Part shown: piece by piece, positions 32,157 to 44,765 of the stretch | How the letters are laid out: every line of letters begins with the position of its first letter | Position numbering within the stretch: the stretch's first letter is position 1 | Assembly (NCBI GenBank): GCA_000499405.2 | Contig: HG738140.1 | Coordinates: forward strand, 1,360,026 to 1,424,025 | Reading direction: 5' to 3' | DNA length: 64,000 bases | Origin: Onchocerca volvulus | Taxonomy: Eukaryota > Nematoda > Chromadorea > Rhabditida > Onchocercidae | Program-made: the position numbers and the translations under genes | Notes under the pieces: model-generated | Told to the model about the DNA's origin: nothing | Seen by the model: only the letters and a program-made list of their open reading frames with translations | The model's database searches: none

Positions 32157-32722
32157 AGGTATGCGCACTGTATTCATGTAACAGTAGAGTACAAAATAAT
32201 AACGATTTCAAACTTTCGCAAAATATAAATCGCAAATGAAAGTGATTTTTTTTTTGAACTGATTTCTGATTACAAAGTTTCAGATGATGATAACATACGA
32301 TCATGCGGATATAACAGAATTGTGGCGCATTTGTTGTACCAATTACTTCCAGAAACTTTTTTTTCCTGAAATATTTTAAAACAAAATTTCTTAAGTATTT
32401 TGCAAAATTTTCTTGTTATAATATATACAATATTTACTTGCCTGCTTAATTCTTCATTTCTTTCTTTTATTTTTTTTATCACTTATCATCCATGAATGTT
32501 TATATTTGAATATTTATACGTTTAATTTTTGCGTCACATACGTGTTCTTCCTTCTTTTCGATTTTTCAATCACATATTCTCGGCAAATTTCTCAATTTTA
32601 TTCCGTGTAAATTATTATGAAATAAATATAAATTTCACGTTTCACTTCGTAAATTTGGCGGACTTGGATGTTTCGTTAGTAATTTCTTGCAAGATCACGG
32701 TTACCGCGTAAAATTGTGCTAA

Positions 32723-32788
32723 TAAGATTGTTGTCATTGACCTCTCGGATGCACAAATAACTCCAAGAGGTCAGTGACAATAATCTTA
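32723..32788 (+). ncRNA. Candidate pre-miRNA-like hairpin
   Basis: Arms 32723-32745 and 32766-32788 pair over 23 positions with two G-U wobbles on the plus strand and no true mismatch. The loop is 20 bases, 66 bases in all, which is the size and shape of a miRNA precursor. Mature arms would be ~23 nt; one contains ATTGACCTCT and the other AGAGGTCAGTGACA. Against it: near-perfect pairing without bulges also fits a small inverted-repeat element, and similar hairpins occur elsewhere in the window. No known miRNA was recognised. Confidence 0.3.
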
Positions 32789-32896
32789 CTACAGTATTCT
32801 CATTACGATGAATAATTCATTCAGTTTGTTCGATGACCTTTGTCTCTGATAGCAAGTGACTGTCCTCTCCTTTCTCTTTCTACGTACGTGATGTAC

Positions 32897-33010
32897 GTGT
32901 GTGGGTGCGTGTGTATGTGCGTGTGTGTACGTGTTTATGTGTCTATATGTGTGTGTTGTGTATATGCGCGAGTGCGTGTGTGTGTGTGTGTCTGTGTCTG
33001 TGTCTGTGTG
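32897..33010 (+). repeat. (TG)n-rich microsatellite
   Basis: TG/CG/TA-alternating tract, a Z-DNA-prone composition. Reading frames across it (Cys-Val and Thr-His repeats) are artefacts. Confidence 0.85.
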
Positions 33011-33279
33011 ACGAAAAAGGTGTAAAGGTGTAGATAGGCGCGAATGAATGTGTCGGTCAATGATGATATGCTTGCATCGATCAAAATATAACGGAACAAG
33101 TGAACTGTTATCTTGCAGGTGCCCTTTTTCAATCTAATTCCATTTCCTTCTCCATGTCTTCTCCCTCGTCATTTTTCCAACTCTATCACTCGACAGAGAA
33201 ATGCTCCCTATCCTCATTTCATATGCTCTCTCTTTCTTTTACTTGACAGACATGGAGAGAACATGGAGAGAGACAGCAC

Positions 33280-33402
33280 GCACACACATATATACGTACA
33301 CACCCACCCACGCACACACACATCACTTGCAAGTCTGAGCAGTAGTTAATTAGAGAGAAGAGAACTGTAATGAATGAGAGAGCGAGGGAGCGAGAGAGAG
33401 GG
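33280..33402 (+). repeat. (CA)n and (GA)n tracts
   Basis: CACA-rich tract at 33281-33323, then a GAGAGAGCGAGGGAGCGAGA purine tract at 33376-33402. The CA tract is inverted relative to the TG tract 300 bases to the left. Confidence 0.85.
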
Positions 33403-33535
33403 CACGACTGTTTTGACATTTTAGGGCATTGCGCATCCGTGCTCTCTCATTGATCTTTCGTAACACGTTTATGGTGGCGTGAAATGCCGCTGCAATAGGC
33501 CGTGACGTGTGGTCCGTGTACTAGCGTGTAAATTA

Positions 33536-33553
33536 ACGTGTGAATTCACACGT
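33536..33553. promoter_or_regulatory. 18-bp palindrome in an ACGTG-rich block
   Basis: ACGTGTGAATTCACACGT is a perfect 18-bp palindrome. About nine CGTG words lie within 33430-33610, including GACGTG and ACGTGT. ACGTG is the core for bHLH-PAS factors such as HIF-1. Whether it regulates the cyclophilin gene 1.4 kb downstream is inference only. Confidence 0.35.
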
Positions 33554-34900
33554 ACACTCTATATGTTCGATTTAGTTGTTTATATGTTTGGGGAAAGATT
33601 GCGTGGACACTTCATGCATATTAAGTTAGAATAGAGATTCGTGAGGATTTTTACTCCTAGTTAGCGCCATAAGCTTAAAATTATGGTTCATTAATTGGCA
33701 TTTCCAGATATTGGCCAAATTTATTATACGAGCTTAATTAATCAGCAAATAATTTTTTATTTTATCGAATTTTTTGACAAAAAAAAAAAAAAAAAATCTA
33801 AGTTATTGGTGAGAGGAAGAATGAAGAAATGAACAGTTTGTCTAATTTAATTCGTCAAAAAAAAAAAAAAAAAAAAAACAGTTTTCGTCTTTTTCTCCTA
33901 TCTCTCTGCTTCCTTCGCTTCTTCTTCGAGTCACGACTTTTTTTTTTCGCTGAGATTTACTGTCAGCTGCTCCCCCTTTTAGTAATAACTATTTCTCGTT
34001 TTCATTTTTTCCATTTGCAAACATATTTTTTTTACATATTTTTTTTTTCTGTACTAGAATTTCACTGGAAGTTATCGAACTTTTTTTTCCCTTTCCACAT
34101 TATTAGTTTCTTTTCCGTTTCAAATTTCAATGATTCATAGAATTGTATCGCTTCATTGGGATAAGTTCTTTTGTAATAAAAGATGGGATGAGGCAAAAGT
34201 TCCATTTTTCAGATTAAATTTGATGAAATCTACAAATAGTATGATTAAAATTGGTTCCATTTCATTTTTTTTTTTATCCATTTCAAGCATTCTTCTAGAA
34301 TGAATTGATCATTCTGAATGCTATCAATAATATTTATTGACAAATATTTATTGATTAACAATATTTACTGATTGATTCTTTGGTACAAATTTTTTTGATC
34401 GAAAAAATATTTGAAAATAATTGAATGAAAATGATTTCCTGATCCTTGATCTTACAGAAGTTTATTTTTCCTTCTAATAATACCGGAAGATTTTTGATTA
34501 TTCCTCGTTTTCACATACCTTTATTTTATTCGAATTAGCAATAGTACATGCTACCTAGGTTACTAGTGATGAAGATAATGAGAATATGTTCTGCTGTAAG
34601 TCTAGGACTGGAAAACTAAATTAAGTATATATGTTATGTAAAAAAGCTATTAGTAATATCATTTGTGCGTAAACAAACTTTATTATTTTATCAGTGATAT
34701 CACGTGTTATGTATGTACTATCATTGCTTATAATCATATTTATCGATAAATTACAGTAACATCGATATTACCAGACCAGCACTTCAATCTGATAATTCTT
34801 TTATTACATCTCAGTTTTATTCATATGTGTTGATTTGAAGGATTTATCGCTCGTATCATAAATTTTTTAGGAAATATATGTGAAATTCGTTAACAAAATT

Positions 34901-34911
34901 TTTTTTTCAGC
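34901..34911 (+). promoter_or_regulatory. Probable trans-splice acceptor of the cyclophilin gene
   Basis: TTTTTTTCAG followed by 12 bases and then the start codon at 34923. This fits spliced-leader addition in nematodes. A cis-spliced leader exon is the alternative. Confidence 0.55.
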
Positions 34912-34922
34912 TTGACGGAAGC

Positions 34923-37434
34923 ATGACTCGCCCACGCGTCTTCTTCGATATTACCATCGGTGGACAGCAATCTGGACGTATTGTTATGGAGGTGGATTGT
35001 TTTGCTGTTATATTTCTTTTAATTCAGAACATTGGTAGTAATAATAGCTTTGAAATTCTTGTTTTAACTCTACATATTTCGAGAATTAAACATATTCTGT
35101 GTATGAATGAGGATAAGGTAAGACTTTTCTAGGAGTTAAGCCTTTGAGAGGTGGCACAGGTACGGATGACAAACTTCAAAATAGAATGAGCTGTATAATA
35201 AAAGAAAATTACATTTTAACGTTATGAATCATTAATTCATAAATCAAAAATTTATGTTTTCTGCATTAGAATTTTTAATTAATCTGCATATGATGAGAGA
35301 TAAGGCTGTGCTTCTTGAAATTTGGTGTAATAGCGACGATCTTGTTTTTTTTTTTTTTTTCGATCTTTTGAATTTCGATCTTTTTTCTTGATTTTTATAA
35401 TAGTATTGTTACGATTTTAATAATGGTAATGATAGTGATATAGGAATGACGACATTTGTAATAATTATAGTTATGATTATAAAAGATTACACATTTTTCT
35501 AGCTGTTCAACGATATAGTGCCGAAAACAGCGGAAAATTTCCGTGCATTATGCACAGGTGAAAAGGGCGTTGGTAAATCAGGGAAACCGCTTCACTACAA
35601 AGGTTCAAAATTCCATCGGGTCATCCCGAATTTCATGTGCCAGGTTTACCATATTCCATTCTTATTTATCACTTAATGTATTTAGTAGTTCAGATTTCGG
35701 GAATCTCAAATTTCAAGAACTGGTGCAAAATACTAAAAGGATAATCAATATTAAGTTAAACGGACCGTGTAGCAATCGATTCAAATAAGGCATTTATTTA
35801 AGCATGTATTGTGCATCAGCCTTATAATGTAATCATTTCATAACAAATTGTTAAATTCACAAATAGAGCAAATAATAAGGATAATTTATATGGATCAAAA
35901 GTGACATCAATAAATTCTGATGTAGTTTTTCTGAAATTTTATTATTAGCTATCTTGCTATGATCGAATTTTTTCACTAAAAATTAATGGCATGCATTGAG
36001 GACTACGGTATAGAAATACCATCCATTATGTTCTGTTTTAACTTTTTAAAACACTTAGATGCAAGCTGTGAACAATACATAATATTGCAGTAGTTGCAGT
36101 TACTAACTAAATCTGAGTGATATATTTTCCCAAGGGAAATTGATATAGATATATCGCCCGTGGATATTTCAAAGTATTCTGGCAAAAAAAATGACTTAGT
36201 CGTCTTAAAATTTAAATGAACTTTAAGAAGAATATATTTATTATCTAAGAAAGTTAATGTTAACTTTCAAAAATTGATGTGGATTATTGCTTTTTAGGGT
36301 GGTGATTTCACTCGTGGTAATGGAACCGGCGGTGAATCAATTTATGGTGAAAAATTTGAGGATGAAAACTTCAAGGAGAAGCACACTGGACCTGGTGTGC
36401 TATCTATGGTAAGTATATACGACAATAACAGCGATTTTTAATATGACCTCGTCTTTTAAGCGCATTATCGAATGCAGATTTGTTGAATAATGCACTTTTT
36501 GGTGACCAAGGGATCAATTTATATTTCAATTTGTTTGATAAAATTTTTAGCAAAAGATTTTTAACTGATAGGGAGAAAAAGAAAATCTTATTTTCGTAAA
36601 GTAAATCAGTGCTACGGGATGCTATAAGAGAAGTTAATTAAGTTGTATAATATAATGCAAGTTGTGGAAATTTAATAGCTCAGTGTTAAAATTGTGCGAA
36701 ACATAGTTGTCATTCTTCAGTTCAAGTCCTACTTGCTATTTCCTTTCTCTCTCAATTGAAAATATAGCGAGCAATGATGATTTGGCTGTGGTATTGAAAT
36801 ACAATGAAAAATTTGTTCCAATTTTCGCTAGAATTGTAATATTCTGAGTTCGCTTTTCGAAGTTCTTCCTAATCATTGAAGAACGATTATGTCCGACTTT
36901 TCGCATGGAGTAGAAGGGAGAAATCGTATTGGTATGGGAAATTTTCGCCGTTTCATAGTTGATTGATTTTTGTTTTTTTTTCATAAATTTTGATGAATGA
37001 AGGGAGTTTTAATTTATTAAACTTAGTTTAGGCAAATGCTGGTCCAGATACGAATGGATCTCAGTTCTTCTTGTGCACTGTGAAGACAGACTGGTTGGAT
37101 GGTAAGCATGTTGTGTTCGGCCGAGTTGTCGATGGAATGGACGTTGTGCAAAAGATCGAAGCAGTGGTGAATTTTTTTACACACTTTATTGACACAAATA
37201 ACATATGTCGGGAAGAGATAAAAGTTGATTAGTAGACATAATAATGATATGTAAAATTATCAAAATTACATTCAAATATTTCGGTCTTTTCGATATCTTA
37301 ACTCACTATAGTACGAAGAAGATATTAAGAATATAATAGTACTGGAAATTTTAAACGAAATCATTCTTTTCCAGGGTTCACAAAGTGGTAAGACATCAAA
37401 GGATGTAGTAGTTGCAAATTGTGGACAATTATAA
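34923..37434 (+). CDS. Cyclophilin, divergent-loop peptidyl-prolyl isomerase
   Basis: Five exons, all in phase 0: 34923-34991, 35503-35643, 36298-36408, 37032-37166, 37375-37434, giving 171 residues, the usual length for a single-domain cyclophilin. It catalyses cis-trans isomerisation of prolyl bonds, is cytosolic here, and lacks a signal peptide or extra domains. Visible hallmarks: [20 protein letters not shown] with the catalytic Arg and Phe, NGSQFFLCT, and [10 protein letters not shown] with the Trp that confers cyclosporin sensitivity. The insert [13 protein letters not shown] after CTGEK marks the divergent-loop subgroup known from nematodes (C. elegans CYP-3/CYP-7, filarial CYP-2), plants and others. 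The two cysteines of that subgroup are present (ALCTGEKG and ANCGQL). AATAAA at 37691-37696 is a likely poly(A) signal. Confidence 0.95.
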
Positions 37435-39391
37435 AGTATCCGACGTTAAATGATGTTGAACTTTTCCGAAAGAAGTATTCATTCTTCGTGTAATGTTTAA
37501 TTATCATCTCGAATAATTTCCTTCTCATTGTTTCTCTTTCAATAGATATTTCGATGCTTTATAAATCTTATAGTACTTTTAACCTCTTTTAAAAACGGAT
37601 TTAAGCTAAATCGATTAATTGGAATTTTCGAATATTATGTAATGTTATAAATTTTGTTGGCTTCATGTTAATTGGTTGATCAAGAAATGAAATAAAGATG
37701 TAGCTTAAAACAACCAAATCATTTGAAGATAAAATTCGATATTATCATAATGAAAATCCTAACCGCCTGGAATGCTTCCAAGCCAACTTGAATCAACTTT
37801 ACTTCGTGATTACATGCACCACTAAAAGTTCCCTTTTTTATGACTGTTCCATTTTGGTTCTATTCCAACCAAAAATTTCTTGCCTATTTAGAAATAAAAT
37901 GTTCAAGTCCATAGTTGATGTCATATCATGTTATTTATTTCTTGAAGAGGTGCTTAGAATTTGCTCAATTTATTTGGGTCATTCATCTTGCGAATAAGAC
38001 TGGGAATCAATTTACTCGATGGATGATATTAATTGAAGACATAGTTTCAACAGATGTGTTAAAGGACTTACGACTGGTAAAGAACGATATTACTATAGCA
38101 GTACGGTATTTCAGATAACATTATTGAATAAGGTTCTTTAGTCACCTCAACCTCTTCATCTACGAAATGTTTTCATGCTGATAAACCTGGATATATGTAA
38201 CTTCTTACTTGCGTCTTACTGTATTCCTTGCACCTAGAAAAGATGAGTCATTATTCTCATCAAATGATGCAATCGAATAATTAATTGTTCATACGATCAT
38301 GGAATTTTATAAGACAAGAAGACATTTTGGCGCAAATTGGCTGGCGTAAAATTTCCATTTCAAACTGCCAGGAATTGAAATTTTGAAAAGAAGGAAGCGG
38401 AATTGTGTAATTCCCCAATGAAAAAGTTAACAAAATACTTGTTATACGGTGGATGATGTTAAAAAATTGATTTTTGAGGGTATATCGATAACTTTCATGT
38501 GTATGACAAGCGTTGACAAATTTTTATATTATACGTCCGAATTCCAAACAAAAGAAGCCAAAGTTTTGAAGTTATGCTTTTGAAGCAAAAAAATTTGAAG
38601 TGCTTATATAAGCAAACTAAGTTTTATATGGACTTATCATTTAATCGTTTTATGCTTGAATTTTTTAGCTTTAGCATTCTTTCGAAAATTTATTAATTTT
38701 AGGAGAAAATTTAATTAACTACCTTTTTGAACTTTTAGAAACTTAATGGCAGAATTTTTCATGAAAATATTAGGATACAGTCGACATATTGATTAGAATG
38801 AAAATTGTTGTTGTATTATTAATGTTTGAAAATTTTTAAATTTAATTTTTCGAGGTAAGTCTAAAATTTTGAAAAATTAGGTCTCTGCATAACTACTATA
38901 CATTGTTCGTTCTTCAATAATTTGATGTTGAATAATCAAAAAATGAAATTAAAAAAACAATTTTTTCAGGAAAGAAGTGGGAAATTGGAAATTCTCTTTA
39001 TGCTTATCATTCTTATTTTCATCACTTTTTTCTTTTTTTTTTTTTTTTTTTGCAAGGAGAAATTCTTTGGAATAAAATTTTATTAAATTGATGAGTGCCA
39101 AGAAATGCCTCGAAAACTTCATCATTTTTAAGAACTTTTTTTTTTTGAGAATTTCTCGAGAAATTCGAATTTTTTTTTTTTTAATATTAAATTATTATTA
39201 ATATAAAATATTCGCTGTTGATTTTCAGATGTTTTATTCTTCTTGTTTCACATTTAAAATACTATTACAATAAGCATAATATAGTACTTAAATGTGCAAG
39301 ATACTGAAGCCAATAGATCGCCTAAAAATTAATGTCCCCAGTGATACCAGAGCCAAAAGAGCCAAAAGAATATTTATATTTGGCCAAGAAA

Positions 39392-39500
39392 GGAAGTAAT
39401 TTTAGATCTCTTAAATTATTATATTTAACCAATAAGGAAGTAATTTCAGGTCTCTTAAATTATTGTATTTAGCCAAATAAGGAAGTAATTCTAGGTGCAA
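39392..39500 (+). repeat. About 50-bp tandem repeat
   Basis: Two good copies containing GGAAGTAATTT, AG(A/G)TCTCTTAAATTATT and TAACCAA/TAGCCAAATAAG, with a third partial copy. GGCCAAGAAAGGAAG and GGCCAATGAAGGAAG on each side are diverged relatives. Confidence 0.75.
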
Positions 39501-39783
39501 ATTAATGCTCAAATGTACTAGAGCCAAGTGAGAATACTTTCATATTTGGCCAATGAAGGAAGAATAATTTCTTATTTTTCAGGTTTTTGAAAAGTTATTT
39601 CAGGTTTCTTTCAAGTAATTTCAGGTTTTTTTAAGATTATTTTTAAAATTGTTCGGTCCCCTTTAGCTGAACGAACAACAAACGGCGCCACATTATGCTG
39701 ACTAATCACTTCTTATCGCATTCCAAAAATGTTATGAAAAAAAAAACCGATTTTATAGGCAAAAGTGCACGTACACACCAACC

Positions 39784-39975
39784 CACAGACAGACAGACAG
39801 ACAGACGGGAATACAGAAAGACACATACACATACATATACACATATACATACACACACACATACACACACACACATACACGCATACACATACACATACAT
39901 TCACATACACATACACACATACACATACACACATACACATACACACATACACATACATTCACATACACATACATT
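39784..39975 (+). repeat. (ACAG)n and (CACATA)n microsatellite
   Basis: ACAGACAGACAG for about 22 bases, then 140 bases of ACATAC/ACAC repeats. Both strands give long spurious open frames of His-Thr or Cys-Val repeats. Confidence 0.95.
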
Positions 39976-40057
39976 ATTATTAATGATTTCAAAGGAAACT
40001 GCAGTTGAAGGATAGGCTGAAAAGAGGTTGATGTAGGCTTAGTTTAGAAGTGATGTT

Positions 40058-40120
40058 GATGATGACTCATGCAGGTGATAATGATGACTCATGTAGATGA
40101 TAACGATGAGTCATACGAAG
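40058..40120 (+). repeat. 22-bp repeat with TGACTCA/TGAGTCA sites
   Basis: Three units spaced exactly 22 bases, each with a consensus AP-1/GCN4-type palindrome: TGACTCA at 40063 and 40085, TGAGTCA at 40107. Spacing of 22 bases places the sites on about the same helical face. Confidence 0.85.
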
Positions 40121-40221
40121 TGATATGTGTTCTGATCTGAAATCATGTGCCTGGACGCAGTTGGTATTTAAAATGGCTTCGTTTAATTTCGTTCAATTTC
40201 GATTCCCGATTCTTCGCTATT

Positions 40222-40395
40222 GTTTGATCTCGAGAAGGAGTTGATGTCAACTTTCCTCTTCGATTTGATCTCGAGAAATCATTCTCGAATCTCTTCCGTA
40301 TTTGATTTGGATAAAAAGGTCATCACTCCTCTTTTCCCGGTTTGATCTCGAGACGAAGGTCACGACCCTGCTCTCCTTCGTTTAACTTCGGGAAC
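40222..40395 (+). repeat. Degenerate TTTGATCTCGAGA repeat
   Basis: TTTGATCTCGAGA occurs at about 40222, 40264 and 40340, with decayed copies near 40300 and 40380. Between them lie AAGGTCA-like and CTCTTC-rich spacers. Confidence 0.75.
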
Positions 40396-40586
40396 AAAAA
40401 ATGAATCTCATGCAAATATATTTGTTTTCCAATATGAAATTAAAATAGGGATATTTAAAAATGTGTTCGTTCGTTCGTCCCTTCTCGATCATTCAAAAAA
40501 AAGAAAAAAGAAAAAAAAAGGGAAATGATTCATCGACTTGTGCCTTTTCGAAAAAAATTACACGATTTTCTTTCTATTTGCGGAAG

Positions 40587-40657
40587 TTCTTTTTTTTTCC
40601 TCCCTTTTTTTCTCTCTCCCTTTCTCTCCCCTCCCTCTCTCTCTCTCTCTCCCTTTT
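40587..40657 (+). repeat. 71-base pure pyrimidine tract
   Basis: Only T and C for 71 bases, ending in an 18-base CT repeat and CCC. Such tracts can form triplex structures; no function is claimed. Confidence 0.85.
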
Positions 40658-41004
40658 ATCATAGCATTAACCATCAGTTGCTTCAATTTTATTTCCATTG
40701 TAAAACAAATTTTCTCAAATCAGTAACGTTTGTATAAGTGCTTTTTGTTCGAAACGTTTGTTAAATCATTGTTACATGAATTACGTAACACTTATGTGAA
40801 ATATATGCACACTTAGCAACGTTACGTGAACTACGTGACACTTATATTTGCAGTGCATAAATGTTTCTGCAAATCAGGTAATGTTATATAAGTTTTTTTT
40901 ATTTGCAAAAAACATTTGCCAAATTATCGCTCACTTAGTGAAATTATTACGCTTAGCAAAATAATTAAATTTTTCATTTTGCTTCTTTCTATTTCTACTA
41001 TTCG

Positions 41005-41130
41005 TTTTATCATTTCCGAATTGTTGTAGATTTATCATTCCTGATTATTTCAGATACGTCATTTCCTATTGCAGATTTATCATTTCTGGATTATCTCAGG
41101 TTTATCATTTCCAGATTATTTCATATTTAT
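41005..41130 (+). repeat. 25-bp-type minisatellite
   Basis: About four or five copies of TTTATCATTTCNNGATTATTTCAG with length variation. Confidence 0.75.
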
Positions 41131-42204
41131 TAATTCAATTAACAAGAAAGAAAAGGGAAGTGTGAATGGGCAATGATAAGAAGTGTTTAATTTCAATTTT
41201 CTTTCTCGTAAGAAAAATGTACAATTTTTCATCCATGAGAAATGTTTAATTTGCTTGACTATCGAACATTTCTTGCCGTCAAATTGAAATAGATTTTTTC
41301 AATGATGCTATTATTCATTCTTTATTGATAAGAGAAAAGGAATTTTTTGAAAAAAATAGAAAATTTCAATACTGCGAAAAAATGATAACAAATATTTCAA
41401 TTTTAATTCCAGTTTTTTTTTCTCCTTCTGTAATTTAAACGCTTAAAAAAAGCTTATATTTGATATAATGACTATTTCATTTCGAGATTTCATTTTTATT
41501 TGGTAGTATTTCAGTATTATTTCGTTTCAGTTTTTTTTTCTAATATATAAAATAATATTATATATCTTTGCAGTGAAATGTCAACGTTATTGGTTATTTT
41601 TCTATTATTGATCTCTTATGAATAACTATTTTTCTGATCGCAATCCGGTTATCATTTATGGTTGTTTGTGAAGTTTCACATATTTCCAGCGTATTTTCCG
41701 TAAGTTTTCATAAGTTTCTTTAGCTTAAAGTTTTCTTTTTTTTTTTTTGTCTTTTCATAATAACTGCTTCTAGCATACGAAAAAAGTATTTTTTAATTTC
41801 CGTGGAACGGAAATTAAACTGGAGAAAATTAAATTAAAAGTAAAAGATAGTAAATTGTAAGCATTATTAGCAAGCAGATAGAATTTTTATTATTTTCTCC
41901 TATTGGTTTGTCATCTTTTATTCTCGTCAAAGTTCACTTTTATAATTTCAAGTTTAATTTTCTTATCATAAAACTTTTTATTTTCCTTTTTCCTTTTCTG
42001 TCTGCAATTAGCTTCATCGATTTATTCCTCTGCACTTAAATGGTGTTGCTATCGATGAAAATGTTGAATATGTGTCATAGCCAGGTAACATCGAGTGTAT
42101 TTACTGAACCTTCCCATTATAATTATTACTAAATGATATATAGTTATGATATCACATTATCATTTTGAAGTAATGACATTCCAAAAGATAGATTTTCATC
42201 ATTT

Positions 42205-42285
42205 TTGTATGCAAATACTCATTGATATTGATATAAGATGACATTTTTATAGGCAAATACTTATTGATATTGATATAGAATGACA
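42205..42285 (+). repeat. About 43-bp direct duplication
   Basis: Two copies of GCAAATACTNATTGATATTGATATA followed by AGATGACA or GAATGACA. Confidence 0.75.
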
Positions 42286-44552
42286 CCTCATGGTATAATG
42301 AATTTTATTGACCTTGAGATTAGTGACATTTTCTTCATTACTTTTGCTAAACATTTGTCAGAAGAAAGAGTGAATGTGTAACTTTTTATTCTTCCTTTTT
42401 TTTCTCCCTCTGCATTCTTCGAGAATTGTTTACTAATTATTGTTAGGTGAATTTTATTTTTAATTGAATTAATTGGACAGTTCGTTCATAAATATTTGAA
42501 ATGAACGTTTATTGATCGATTTATATTTGGCGAAATTTCGAAAAACATCATAGCAAACATTTTTCAACTTCTACAATTTAAGCAACAATTCTGATTGTTA
42601 TCAAAATTATATCAAAATTCTTCGGGGATTGAATCTTCTATTGTTGAACTTGAATATTTTATGTGTTGTAGATGATCGAGTCCTGAGCTTGTCATCGGAA
42701 TGTCATTAATTTATCAATTTTGTCACCAAGTTTGTCATCATGTTTGGTTTCGCGAGTTCATACCATAGTTTCATGTTTGTTTAATATTTATTCTCGATAT
42801 TTTATTACTCTTTTAATTTCTATTGATTTCATTAGCAATTTGTTTCATGTCGGTATTTCTGAAGAGATTGAGATGCAAATCTTCACGATGTCAATGGTAT
42901 AATATCAGTGCCCGATTAAATTTAATTGGTCACGTCGAGTACTTTCGAGAAGAAATCTCAAGATTGGATACTTCTAATAGCAAACAGCTAGATTATCAAG
43001 ACTTATTTTATGGCAACTTTAAATATTTCGTTAGCTTTTGAACTGTCTTATGTTTATAATCAGATTGGCAAACAAATAGAAGAAATTCCATGAATTTTCT
43101 CCAGATGTTAATTTTCTTCAGATGATCACTCACTCTCTCTGCAAATATTGAAATCATCGATTCATAGAATATTTTTGACGAATTGAAAATAATAAGCGAA
43201 ATTCTCAAGAGTAGATAGCTAAAATATGCTTCTCTCTTTTAATTTTTGTTTTAATTACTCATGACGGATTTGTTTTCACATACATCTTGCAAAAACCTTC
43301 ATCACAATGGCAAATTTTAAATGCTAATAATAGAATAATATTATTATTTTCTTCGATATTAATGTAATTTAGCTGAAAGAATTTAATATTATGATGTTTG
43401 AAATTGTGGAAGATTTTGCAAGATGGCATAATGTTGTTTGAATTATAAAACTTTTAATCTAAAACAACCAAATTGAAATTAATTATAATTTTAAATTATA
43501 AAACTTTTGATCCGAAAAACTAAAAACTAAATTGAAATAGTTATTCTTTAAATTTTATCAATTTTACATAATAGTTCCTTATTATATCACTAAATTATCA
43601 TTTAATAATGAATATTGTAATCCGAGTTATGAAATTTTATTTCACATTCTTATTTTTCTATCTACATAACAAAGTTATAGAATTTTTACCGATAAAGAAT
43701 TAAGCAATAATTGAAATTAGCAAAAAATATACTATTAAGAAGACAGATGATAAGATTTCAAAAAATAATTTTTCGTTCAGTTCAGTGACTGAAAAGACTT
43801 TTTATATTTTTCGAATTTTTTTGAACTATTTCAATGGATAATATTTTCATTTATTAATTAATATTTTTAAATAAATATGCAAATGACATGCCATTGTATG
43901 CATGGCGTGACATGAGCATTCATTGAAAAGTAGCAAATGAATGTATAATTTTTGGAAATTTATTTTCCAAAAAATATTTTTTGTTTTGAATTAATTAAAT
44001 TATTCAAATATTCAATACTAAAACCGTCTGAGATAGAGTTATTCAGCAGAAAATGCTAAATTTATTTAGTAATTATTCATATCATGCATGAGGAAATATT
44101 CTGAGGTAATATATGTACTTTATTCATCATTTCTCAGAAAAAATTTGTGATTTCGATTGATGAATATCGATAATTTCACTGATTTTATTAATTACAAAAA
44201 AATTCGTAATAGAAATGGATTAATAATACATGGTGCAATTTTTTTAGACAGTTATGAGTTATTTATCGGTGAAATTATCATCCGTTATTCGATGCATCTC
44301 GTTTTTCATGGTGACACGTACATGTGGCATGACCTTCAACTATTTAAATGATCATTCTGATGATTTGCAGGGTTGTTATGGTAACGATTTATTTGACTTT
44401 AATCGATTAATTTTTTTCGTGAAATATGCTTGAAATATGTTTTGTTAAATTTGTTTGCCTTCTTTCATTCATTTCAGGTGTGAGATAAATGAAAATCCAA
44501 CTGGTATGAAGATTAAATCGTATTTTTACTCCAAAACTATAACAATGATTGT

Positions 44553-44765
44553 AGTGATGATGATGATTGCGATCAACAGCAATGATGATTATAATAGACC
44601 ATGACGATGATGTTGGCAATTGATGCATGAGGATGATGATGGCGATTAACAGCAATGATGATTATAATGACGATGACGATTATGTTGACAATTGATTCAT
44701 GATGATGATGATGGCGGTAATGATTATAATGATGAGACGATGATGTTGACAGTTGATTCATCAAG
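44553..44765 (+). repeat. GAT-rich 70-75-bp tandem repeat, three copies
   Basis: Units starting at about 44557, 44632 and 44701 share GATGATGATG, AGCAATGATGATTATAAT (or GTAATGATTATAAT), and end in GATGTTGACAATTGATTCAT-like words. Confidence 0.8.

Larger units (their letters stand above)
28853..34910. other. Intergenic region between secreted galectin and cyclophilin
   Basis: No complete gene was found on either strand. It should hold divergent promoters. The left part has a degenerate 40-50-bp minisatellite. The middle has a palindromic 30-bp minisatellite and three hairpins between 32.07 and 32.79 kb. The right part is less AT-rich, with TG/CA and GA microsatellites and a cluster of ACGTG words. 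A short open stretch at 31392-31570 reads like an isolated exon but was not assigned to a gene. Confidence 0.6.

Noticed and set aside
32840..33419. Several open frames across TG, CA and GA tracts
   Set aside because: Low-complexity shadows of microsatellites.
36670..36735. tRNA-like words (TAGCTCAGT and AGTTCAAGTCC) in cyclophilin intron 3
   Set aside because: The flanking bases do not form the acceptor, D or T stems, so this is not a tRNA gene. A decayed tRNA-derived repeat cannot be excluded.
37915..38118. 67-codon plus-strand frame downstream of the cyclophilin gene
   Set aside because: Overlapping frames, no splice signals in phase with a neighbour and no recognised domain.
39695..40015. 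Long open frames on both strands across the CACATA repeat
   Set aside because: They are pure microsatellite translations (His-Thr, Cys-Val) with no splice or homology support.
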